A DNA stretch of 31,143 nt. Origin: an uncultured Clostridia bacterium (GTDB taxonomy: Bacteria; Bacillota; Clostridia; Oscillospirales; Acutalibacteraceae). Both the position numbers and the translations under genes were made by a program. Positions 8,432 through 15,193 of the stretch are shown in pieces; position 1 is the first letter of the stretch, and each line of letters starts with the position of its first letter. The DNA is taken from contig CALAEV010000028.1 in NCBI GenBank assembly GCA_937892525.1, positions 1 to 31,143 on the forward strand, in the 5' to 3' direction. Under the pieces are notes generated by a model that saw only the letters and a list, made by a program, of their open reading frames with translations, was not told where the DNA came from and made no database searches.

Positions 8432-9679
8432 CTACTCCCCAAAAATGTCGCTCATTAAGTAAAAAGAGCCACAAACGAGTATTGTTTCGTCTTTTTTGGT
8501 GTTTGAAAGAATATATTTATACCCCTCTTGTGGGTTATTTATAGATTTTACATTATCGCAATATTTTTCTGCAATTATTTTAAGTTTTTCACTATCTAAT
8601 GCTCTTGGATTACTTGGTGTAACAGTTACAACAGACTTACAAAGTGGTGCGATTTTTGAAACATAACCCTCGCAATCTTTATCCGCCATAAGCCCTATAA
8701 GCATATTGATATTTTGCACATTATATTTGGTAAGAAAATTATAAAGTGCTTCGGCACAACCCTCATTATGACCACCGTCACGAATTATAAGTGGATTTTC
8801 GCCAATTACTTCCATTCTTGCAATCATTCTTGTATTTTCAATACCTTGTGCTATTGCATTTTCACTTACGCCTAAAACCTTTGCACACTCAATAGCATTA
8901 ACGGTATTTTCAATTTGATGATTACCTGTAAGGCGAGTTTTATAAATATTATTGTTATAAGCAAAAACTGTACCAAGAATTGAATCGTCGAGGATTTCCA
9001 CTAGTTTTGGATTTGTAATAATCAAACTGCAATTTTTGTTATCACAAGTTTCTGTAATAACCTTTAAGGCATCATCTTGTTGATTTGAAGATGTGATTAC
9101 AGGCACATTTTCTTTGATTATTCCACATTTTTCAAAGGCTATTTTACTGATTGTATCCCCTAAAATTGCAATATGGTCAAGAGAAATTGAAGTAATTACA
9201 ACGGCTTCAGGCTTTTTGATTACATTGGTTGCATCAAAGCGTCCACCAAGTCCAACTTCTAAAACAACATACTCACAACCGGTCTTTACAAAGCAAAGAA
9301 ATGCAGAAACTGTGATTGCTTCAAATTCAGTTATAATAATATCTTTTTTATTCAATTCTTCTATTTTTTCACGGACTGCTGTAACACACTCTGCAAAAAT
9401 ATCTTTGTTAACATTTTCGCCATTAATCTGAATTCTTTCACAGAAATCAATAACATAAGGTGAAGTGAAAAGCCCAGTTTTGTAGCCCTCTGCTATTAGC
9501 ATATTTGAAATCATTGTTGAGGTTGAGCCTTTACCGTTTGTACCTGCAATATGTATTGTTTTAACTTTATTTTGTGGATTGCCAAGCAAATCTAAAAGCA
9601 TAGAAATACGCTCAAGTCCCGGTTTGATTCCAAATGCTAAAAGAGAGTGTATATATTCTACTGATTCATTAAAATTCAT
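8432..9679 (-). CDS. folC: Folylpolyglutamate synthase / dihydrofolate synthase
   Basis: Adds glutamate to dihydropteroate and/or to reduced folates, using ATP. The 415-residue length fits the Mur-ligase-like FolC family. The P-loop is IHIAGTNGKGSTSTMI near residue 42. VLEVGLGGRFDATNV, ITSISLDHIAILGDT and the late GGHNEG segment match FolC. The start is ATG 9679, 4 bases after the nadC stop, with only a weak GAGA-type Shine-Dalgarno sequence, so it may depend on translational coupling. Whether both FolC activities are present cannot be read from sequence alone; no other folate gene is in the window. Confidence 0.93.
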   Translation of the reverse strand: MNFNESVEYIHSLLAFGIKPGLERISMLLDLLGNPQNKVKTIHIAGTNGKGSTSTMISNMLIAEGYKTGLFTSPYVIDFCERIQINGENVNKDIFAECVTAVREKIEELNKKDIIITEFEAITVSAFLCFVKTGCEYVVLEVGLGGRFDATNVIKKPEAVVITSISLDHIAILGDTISKIAFEKCGIIKENVPVITSSNQQDDALKVITETCDNKNCSLIITNPKLVEILDDSILGTVFAYNNNIYKTRLTGNHQIENTVNAIECAKVLGVSENAIAQGIENTRMIARMEVIGENPLIIRDGGHNEGCAEALYNFLTKYNVQNINMLIGLMADKDCEGYVSKIAPLCKSVVTVTPSNPRALDSEKLKIIAEKYCDNVKSINNPQEGYKYILSNTKKDETILVCGSFYLMSDIFGE

Positions 9680-9683
9680 AAAT

Positions 9684-10520
9684 TTATCTCATTTTCATTG
9701 AAATATCAAAGGCTTTAACTGAATGTGTTAATGCGCCAAGAGAGATAATATCAACGCCTGTTTTTGCAACCTCTGCAATATTGTCGAGAGTGATATTACC
9801 TGATGCTTCTGTTTTTGCACGGCCGTTAATATATTCAACGCATTCTTTCATTTGGCTCTCTGTCATATTATCGAGCATAATGATATCTGCACCTGCACTT
9901 ACGGCTTCTTTTACTTCGTCAAAATTACGAGTTTCAACCTCGATTTTTACCATGTGACCAAGTTTAGAGCGTAAAATTGCAACTGCGTTTGTAATTCCAC
10001 CACCTGCGTCAATGTGGTTATCTTTAAGCATAGCACCGTCTGAAAGGTTATATCTATGGTTTTTGCCACCACCACAAACTACTGCATATTTTTGTAATGC
10101 ACGAAGTCCAGGAAGAGTTTTGCGAGTATCCGTAACTTGTGCGTTTGTGCCCTCACAAAGTTTTACTGCTTTGTTTGTTGCAGTTGCAATACCTGACATA
10201 TGCTGAATAATGTTGAGTGCTGTTCTTTCTCCTTTAAGAAGACAAGCAGTTTTGCCGTTAAATTCTACGATTAAATCCCCTGCTTTAACTTCTTCGCCAT
10301 CTTTTTTATGGACTGTATAAGTGAAGGTATCATCAAGGAGTGTGAAAACTCGCATTGCAATATCAAGTCCACAAAGAACACCGTCTGCTTTTGCTACGAA
10401 ATATGAGTCATTTCGTTGGGTATCTGGGATTAAGTAATCAGCTGAAACGTCGATATAGTTAATATCTTCACTAATCGCTTCCTTTATAAGATTGTCAACA
10501 TAAAACTGATTTAATTTCAT
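9684..10520 (-). CDS. nadC: Nicotinate-nucleotide pyrophosphorylase (quinolinate phosphoribosyltransferase)
   Basis: Converts quinolinate and PRPP into nicotinate mononucleotide, CO2 and PPi, the third step of de novo NAD synthesis. The 278-residue length is normal. Hallmarks: GERTALNIIQHMSGIAT, DTRKTLPGLR and GGGKNHRYNLSDGAMLKDNH, which line the phosphoribosyl and quinolinate pocket, then IMLDNM and ISLGALTHS near the C-terminus. The start ATG overlaps the end of nadB by 4 bases, implying coupled translation. Confidence 0.96.
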   Translation of the reverse strand: MKLNQFYVDNLIKEAISEDINYIDVSADYLIPDTQRNDSYFVAKADGVLCGLDIAMRVFTLLDDTFTYTVHKKDGEEVKAGDLIVEFNGKTACLLKGERTALNIIQHMSGIATATNKAVKLCEGTNAQVTDTRKTLPGLRALQKYAVVCGGGKNHRYNLSDGAMLKDNHIDAGGGITNAVAILRSKLGHMVKIEVETRNFDEVKEAVSAGADIIMLDNMTESQMKECVEYINGRAKTEASGNITLDNIAEVAKTGVDIISLGALTHSVKAFDISMKMR

Positions 10521-11977
10521 TGGTCATTGACCTCCTTGAGAATTATATAAGCAACTGTTGCAAGACTTAACGCCTCGCAATAGTCAGGGGTAATTTTGAA
10601 CTTACCGTTTTTAAGTCGTGTAAGAATTTCACGCACACGTTTATAACCGTTTCGTACTGCATCTTCGTTAGCAGTCATTACAAAGTATGAGCGTTGCATA
10701 ATATTACGGATTTCTGTACGGACACCTTTAAGAAGTGGTGCACCGTCAAGGTCTTGCTTTTCAACCTCACAAACCTTTACTTCAGGGTATTTCATATCTA
10801 TACAACGTACAATATCATCTGCACAGCGTTTACCGAATACAAGTGCTTCTAAAAGCGAGTTACTTGCAAGTCGGTTTTTACCGTGAACACCTGTGTTTGA
10901 ACATTCGCCTACTGCGTAAAGTCTAGATACTGTTGTTCTTGAATTCAAGTCAACCTCAATACCACCCATAAGGTAATGCTGACAAGGGAAAATCGGAATT
11001 AAGTCCTTTGTAATATCAACATTATACTTTAAGCAACCTTTATGAATACCTGGAAAACGGTTTAAGAGATATTCTTTATCACGATGAGTAATGTCAAGAT
11101 AGAAGTTATTGCTACCTGTACGGCGAGATTCAATAATAATTGACTTTGAAACCACATCACGAGGGGCAAGTTCAAGTCTTTCATCGTAACGGTGCATAAA
11201 TCTTTCTTTGTTACAGTTAAGAAGATAAGCACCTTCGCCACGAACTGCCTCACTTATAAGGAACTGTTCATTATCATCAGAATTAAATGCAGTTGGGTGA
11301 AATTGCACATAGCTTAAATCTTTAATTCTAGCGCCAAGCTCAAAGGCAAGGCGAATACCATCACCAGTTGCAACCTTTGGGTTTGTTGTGTATTTATAAA
11401 CACGACCTATACCACCTGTTGCGAGAACACAATAGCTTGCAAAAATCTCGTCTTGTCCATCATTTGTGAGAATGTGAGCACAGATACCACTTTTAACACG
11501 AGTAAGCTTGAAAACAGGAGTGTTTTCAACTATTGTGATGTTAGGACGTTTTTGCGCCTCTAACACCATAGCACGAACCATTTCTGCGCCTGTTGTGTCT
11601 TTATGATGAACAATTCTTCTTCTGCAATGTCCACCCTCAAGGGTCATATTAAGCTCGCCGTCAGGTCGTTTATCAAACTCAACGCCGTATTCGATAATCT
11701 TACGAACTTCGTCTGGTCCTTCGTGAACGAGAGTTGTAACAGCATCAATATCGTTAGCCTGCTTACCTGCAATCATAGTATCGTTGATATGCAAGTCAAA
11801 ACTATCGTTCTCTAAGTCAAGAACTGCTGCAACACCACCTTGAGCAAGGGATGAGTTCGAGTCAGTATTGCTCTTTTTGGCAAGAATTGTAATATTAAGA
11901 TTTTCAGGTAATGAAAGTGCCGTATTAAGCCCTGCTACACCACAGCCGACTATGAGCACATCACATTTTTTTGACAT
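10517..11977 (-). CDS. nadB: L-aspartate oxidase
   Basis: FAD enzyme that oxidises L-aspartate to iminoaspartate for quinolinate synthesis; in anaerobes fumarate is the likely electron acceptor. 486 residues, somewhat shorter than the E. coli enzyme at its C-terminus. The N-terminal dinucleotide fold is DVLIVGCGVAGLNTALSL. SLAQGGVAAVL, EGGHCRRRIVHHKDTTG, CQHYLMGGIEVDLNSRT and VHGKNRLASNSLLEALVFG are NadB hallmarks. It is the first gene of the operon. Its Shine-Dalgarno sequence is weak (AAGAAGATGAAG). The promoter must lie between 11978 and about 12095, but I could not pick one convincingly. nadA, the iron-sulfur quinolinate synthase that normally accompanies it, is not in the window. Confidence 0.96.
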   Translation of the reverse strand: MSKKCDVLIVGCGVAGLNTALSLPENLNITILAKKSNTDSNSSLAQGGVAAVLDLENDSFDLHINDTMIAGKQANDIDAVTTLVHEGPDEVRKIIEYGVEFDKRPDGELNMTLEGGHCRRRIVHHKDTTGAEMVRAMVLEAQKRPNITIVENTPVFKLTRVKSGICAHILTNDGQDEIFASYCVLATGGIGRVYKYTTNPKVATGDGIRLAFELGARIKDLSYVQFHPTAFNSDDNEQFLISEAVRGEGAYLLNCNKERFMHRYDERLELAPRDVVSKSIIIESRRTGSNNFYLDITHRDKEYLLNRFPGIHKGCLKYNVDITKDLIPIFPCQHYLMGGIEVDLNSRTTVSRLYAVGECSNTGVHGKNRLASNSLLEALVFGKRCADDIVRCIDMKYPEVKVCEVEKQDLDGAPLLKGVRTEIRNIMQRSYFVMTANEDAVRNGYKRVREILTRLKNGKFKITPDYCEALSLATVAYIILKEVNDQ

Positions 11978-12090
11978 TAGACTTCATCTTCTTTCAAAAA
12001 TGAAACAAATTTAAGTAAACATAGTTATACATTTAATATCATATCATATATTTTGTAAAAATAACAGATGTTTTTTAGAAAATTGTGAAG

Positions 12091-12129
12091 AAAACAAAAG
12101 AAAACAGCGAGGGAAGCTCTCGCTGTTTT
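12091..12129 (-). terminator. Rho-independent terminator after the two membrane-anchored proteins
   Basis: AAAACAGCGAG (12101-12111) pairs perfectly with CTCGCTGTTTT (12119-12129) around a 7-base loop. On the minus strand the hairpin is followed by the T-rich tract CTTTTGTTTT. It starts 5 bases past the stop at 12134. Confidence 0.85.
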
Positions 12130-12133
12130 GTGT

Positions 12134-12607
12134 TTATTTATTCAGTTCGTAGTATGGAACATAGTATTCAGTGTAATATTCTGTATGCATATTGCGAAGT
12201 TTTATTAAGTAAATATTATTTTCAGGGACTTCGTACCTTTGACCGTCAAACCAGAAATTTGCACTTGTTCCAAATTCTACAATTGTTCCATCAGTTTTTT
12301 CTAAACGAAATTCACGGTCAAATCCACCGTTATATTTTTGGTTATCTTCTTTACCTATTGCAATACCGTTGAGAAGTTTTACAATTTCTTTACATTCTTC
12401 ATCGGTGAAAGTGTATATAATTTCTTGTGTTACATTTTGTGAATAAAGAGAAATACTTTTAACTTCTTCTACGGTCAGATTTTCAAAAGGTTTTGTAACT
12501 TGTAAAGAATTGTAATATATCAACGATTCTGCAATTATTAAAGCAATTAAGACAACCACCAGTAAAATAAGAATAAGTTTGCGTATACTATCATTTTGTT
12601 TTGTCAT
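12134..12607 (-). CDS. Unrecognised membrane-anchored protein, 157 aa
   Basis: Family not recognised. A short basic N-terminus (KQNDSIRKL) leads into one hydrophobic segment at about residues 11-31, then an extracytoplasmic part of about 125 residues. That part is rich in Tyr, Glu and Asn and ends in a Tyr-rich stretch, TEYYTEYYVPYYELNK. There is no lipobox. The central region (FTDEECKEIVKLLNGI, then FDREFRLEKTDGTIVEFG) looks like a small alpha/beta domain. The start is ATG 12607 with GAGGTG upstream. It lies 13 bases after the 251-residue gene and shares its transcript. Coding is well supported by the Shine-Dalgarno sequence and the terminator; function is unknown. Confidence 0.8.
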   Translation of the reverse strand: MTKQNDSIRKLILILLVVVLIALIIAESLIYYNSLQVTKPFENLTVEEVKSISLYSQNVTQEIIYTFTDEECKEIVKLLNGIAIGKEDNQKYNGGFDREFRLEKTDGTIVEFGTSANFWFDGQRYEVPENNIYLIKLRNMHTEYYTEYYVPYYELNK

Positions 12608-12620
12608 AATAACACCTCAT

Positions 12621-13376
12621 TTATTTTATTTTCGGATTTCCGTCTTTTACTGCTTTGTAATATTTTTCATCTATGCTGTTGCCTTTCGTTTCTTTTTGTT
12701 TGTTGTATTCTTCATAGATTTCTGCATTATGTGTACCATCGCCGTAAGCTGTATCTGCACTACACAAATAATACGGTGGATTTGCATTTTCGGTAATCTG
12801 ATTTTCATAAGCATCAATCCACTTTTTATAAATAGCGGATTGCTGATAATTAGTTGAGTCAAAACCTTGCTCAAGCAAATCGGTACTATATGTTCCTCCA
12901 CCAGTTATAGTACCGTCAGGGTGTGCACTACCTCTAAAAATATAGTAATTGCCAACTTCAGGATAATAATCGACCTGACCTTCTTCAACATCAAGATAAA
13001 TACTTCTTCTTAAAGCTGTTACACCACCAACTTTATAATACGACATTTCAGTTCCTTTTTCAATATTGCCCTTAATACTTTCTATTACCGTTACTTGACA
13101 TTCAGTAAAGGGTCCACCGTAATAATCAATAACTTTGGGGAATTTATGAAAAAATCTGTCGTGATTATAATCATAAACTTTTTCAACATAACCTACAAAA
13201 ACATAATCGTTCACTCCGATTACTTCTGGCAGATTATTTATGTTTATAGTGCTTTCAATACAGCCTTTGAAATAAGATATTTTTGTTGGAGTGTAGCTTA
13301 ACCAGACAGCACAAAGTATCAGAATAACCAAAAACATCTGAATAACATCTTTTAATATACCTTTAAGTTTTTCCAT
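12621..13376 (-). CDS. Unrecognised membrane-anchored protein, 251 aa
   Basis: No confident family. The start is ATG 13376, because GGGGAG sits 6 bases upstream; the in-frame TTG at 13394 lies upstream of that Shine-Dalgarno sequence and is unlikely. One hydrophobic N-terminal segment (about residues 9-29) precedes an extracytoplasmic domain. The segments DYVFVGYVEKVYDY, CQVTVIESIKGNIEKG, YKVGGVTALRR and YPEVGNYYIFRGSA resemble the beta-rich domain of many Firmicutes secreted hypothetical proteins (VFVGxV ... V..xIKGN ... GG ... G.xYxF). The C-terminal part is rich in Tyr, Asn and Lys. It is first in a two-gene unit and divergent from the SCIFF gene, with about 170 bases between. Confidence 0.8.
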   Translation of the reverse strand: MEKLKGILKDVIQMFLVILILCAVWLSYTPTKISYFKGCIESTININNLPEVIGVNDYVFVGYVEKVYDYNHDRFFHKFPKVIDYYGGPFTECQVTVIESIKGNIEKGTEMSYYKVGGVTALRRSIYLDVEEGQVDYYPEVGNYYIFRGSAHPDGTITGGGTYSTDLLEQGFDSTNYQQSAIYKKWIDAYENQITENANPPYYLCSADTAYGDGTHNAEIYEEYNKQKETKGNSIDEKYYKAVKDGNPKIK

Positions 13377-13477
13377 AATTTTCTCCCCTTTCAACTATAT
13401 ACTCGTCAAATATCAAAAAAGGTTACAGATTTATATTTTTTAGCAGTATCGCGCAAGTCATAAAATCACATTTACTC

Positions 13478-13506
13478 TTGACAGTAAAAATCCCTTGTGA
13501 TATACT
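13478..13506 (+). promoter_or_regulatory. Strong promoter of the SCIFF operon
   Basis: TTGACA (13478-13483), exactly 17 bp, TATACT (13501-13506), with TGA directly before the -10. This is the best-matching sigma-A promoter in the window. The start point would be near 13513, giving a leader of about 37 bases with AGGAGA ahead of the SCIFF start codon. Confidence 0.85.
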
Positions 13507-13549
13507 TTTTCTGTAAATATTTGATATTATTCAGATAGGAGATATTACT

Positions 13550-13699
13550 ATGGAGAGAATTAAGACAATCGAAACAAGAGACCTTAAAGAAAGCGCAGTT
13601 AAGGGTGGTTGCGGCGAATGCCAGACATCTTGCCAGTCAGCTTGCAAAACATCTTGTGGTGTTGCTAATCAGCAGTGCGAAAACGTTGAAAGCAAATAA
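13550..13699 (+). CDS. scfA: SCIFF ranthipeptide precursor (six Cys in forty-five residues), 49 aa
   Basis: Precursor of a ribosomally made, thioether-crosslinked peptide of the SCIFF class, found across Clostridia. ATG 13550 follows AGGAGA at 6-8 bases. The leader, MERIKTIETRDLKESAVKGG, is typical. The core begins CGECQTSCQSACKTSC. The cysteines are C21, C24, C28, C32, C36 and C43, six in all. The residue after C36 is Gly37, where characterised SCIFF cores have Thr. The C-terminus is ANQQCENVESK. The gene has its own strong promoter and is followed by a terminator-like hairpin and the maturase gene. No dedicated protease or exporter is nearby. The biological role of SCIFF peptides is unsettled; a signalling role has been proposed. 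Confidence 0.95.
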   Translation: MERIKTIETRDLKESAVKGGCGECQTSCQSACKTSCGVANQQCENVESK

Positions 13700-13723
13700 T
13701 TTTTAAGTAAATCTATTGCTGAA

Positions 13724-13755
13724 AACAGGTAATGCGTTTGTATTACCTGTTTTTT
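13724..13755 (+). terminator. Intrinsic terminator/attenuator between SCIFF precursor and maturase
   Basis: AACAGGTAAT (13724-13733) pairs with ATTACCTGTT (13742-13751) around an 8-base loop, followed by a T-run to 13755. The maturase start codon is only 17 bases downstream and no promoter fits between, so partial read-through would set precursor well above enzyme. Confidence 0.8.
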
Positions 13756-13772
13756 GTTGAGAAGGATAAATT

Positions 13773-15146
13773 ATGGTACATCAATATAAATTAAATGGAT
13801 ACAACATTGTGCTTGACACTTGCAGTGGTTCTGTTCACGTAGTTGATGAAGTGGCTTACGACATTATTGCTATGTATAAAGAGAAATCTGCAGATGAAAT
13901 TGTTAAGTACATAACAGAAACATACAAAAATGAAGAAATTACAGAACAAGATGTTCTTGATTGTATTAGTGATGTAAAATCACTTGAAGAAGCAGGCAAA
14001 CTTTACACCCCTGACACTTACGAGGGTATGGCGTTTGATTTTAAGAACAGAAACACTGTAATCAAGGCACTTTGTCTTCATGTCGCTCACACTTGCAATC
14101 TTAACTGTTCATACTGCTTTGCTAGTCAGGGTAAATATCACGGCGAACGCGCTTTAATGAGTTTTGAAGTTGGTAAACGCGCTCTTGATTTTCTTATTGA
14201 AAATTCAGGAACACGCCACAACCTTGAAGTTGACTTTTTTGGTGGCGAGCCACTTATGAACTGGAATGTTGTTAAAGAGTTAGTGGCTTATGCTCGTGTG
14301 CAAGAGAAAATCCACAACAAAAATTTCCGTTTTACACTTACTACTAACGGCGTACTTGTCGATGACGAAGTTATTGATTTCTGTAACAAAGAAATGAGTA
14401 ATGTAGTGTTAAGTCTTGACGGCAGACCTGAAGTTCACGACAGACTCAGAGTTGACTATATGGGTAGAGGCAGTTACGATTTAATTGTGCCTAAATTTCA
14501 AGAGTTCGTTAAGCGTCGTGGTGGTAAAAACTACTATATGCGTGGTACATTTACTCATAATAACATTGACTTCACAAACGATATTTTCCATATGGCAGAC
14601 CTTGGATTCACCGAGCTTAGTATGGAACCTGTTGTTTGTGCACCTACAGACGCAGCTGCTTTAACCGAAGAAGATTTGCCGGTTCTTTTTGACCAATATG
14701 AAATTCTTGCAAAAGAGATGATTAAGCGTAAAAAAGAGGGCAGACCTTTCACATTCTACCACTATATGCTTGACCTTACCCACGGACCTTGCATTTATAA
14801 GAGAATTTCAGGTTGTGGCTCAGGTACAGAGTATATGGCAGTTACACCTACAGGTGACCTTTACCCTTGCCACCAGTTTGTTGGCGACACCAAATATTTG
14901 CTTGGCAACATTTGGGACGGAGTTACAAACAAAGATATTCAAAACGAATTTAAACTCTGCAACGCTTATGCAAGAGAAGAATGTAATGACTGTTGGGCAA
15001 AACTTTATTGTTCAGGTGGTTGTGCTGCAAACTCATACCACGCGTCAGGTAAAATCACAGGTATTTATGAATACGGTTGCGAACTTTTCAAAAAGCGTAT
15101 TGAATGCGCAGTAATGATTCAAGTTGCAGAAAATTACGATAAATAA
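13773..15146 (+). CDS. scfB: SCIFF radical SAM/SPASM maturase
   Basis: Uses S-adenosylmethionine and iron-sulfur clusters to form Cys-derived thioether bonds in the SCIFF peptide. 457 residues, the usual length. Residues 1-80 form the peptide-recognition (RRE-like) winged helix. The radical SAM motif is C108-x3-C112-x2-C115 in HTCNLNCSYCF, and GGEP sits at 157-160. The C-terminal SPASM/twitch region holds C340, C348, C366, C396, C404, C407, C413, C417 and C436, enough for two auxiliary clusters, with GTEYMAVTPTGDLYPCHQF and YCSGGCAANSY as typical segments. ATG 13773 has GAGAAGGA upstream. The call follows from its position beside the SCIFF gene and from the full Cys pattern. Confidence 0.95.
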   Translation: MVHQYKLNGYNIVLDTCSGSVHVVDEVAYDIIAMYKEKSADEIVKYITETYKNEEITEQDVLDCISDVKSLEEAGKLYTPDTYEGMAFDFKNRNTVIKALCLHVAHTCNLNCSYCFASQGKYHGERALMSFEVGKRALDFLIENSGTRHNLEVDFFGGEPLMNWNVVKELVAYARVQEKIHNKNFRFTLTTNGVLVDDEVIDFCNKEMSNVVLSLDGRPEVHDRLRVDYMGRGSYDLIVPKFQEFVKRRGGKNYYMRGTFTHNNIDFTNDIFHMADLGFTELSMEPVVCAPTDAAALTEEDLPVLFDQYEILAKEMIKRKKEGRPFTFYHYMLDLTHGPCIYKRISGCGSGTEYMAVTPTGDLYPCHQFVGDTKYLLGNIWDGVTNKDIQNEFKLCNAYAREECNDCWAKLYCSGGCAANSYHASGKITGIYEYGCELFKKRIECAVMIQVAENYDK

Positions 15147-15193
15147 AAGGAAAAATTAAAATGGACACAAAAGGAAAAATTAAAATGGACACA
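15146..15193 (+). repeat. 24-bp perfect tandem duplication carrying RBS and start codon
   Basis: Two identical 24-base units, 15146-15169 and 15170-15193. Each contains AAAGGAAAAATTAAA, then ATGGACACA, so the Shine-Dalgarno sequence, spacer, start codon and first codons of the downstream gene are present twice. The unit is 8 codons long, so both ATGs are in frame. Confidence 0.97.

Noticed and set aside
11978..12100. Riboswitch or niacin-type operator upstream of nadB
   Set aside because: The stretch is A/T-rich with no stable stem or palindrome I could define, and no convincing -35/-10 pair.
13550..13699. Metallothionein or zinc-ribbon reading of the Cys-rich small protein
   Set aside because: The Cys spacing, leader and adjacent radical SAM/SPASM maturase fit SCIFF precisely.
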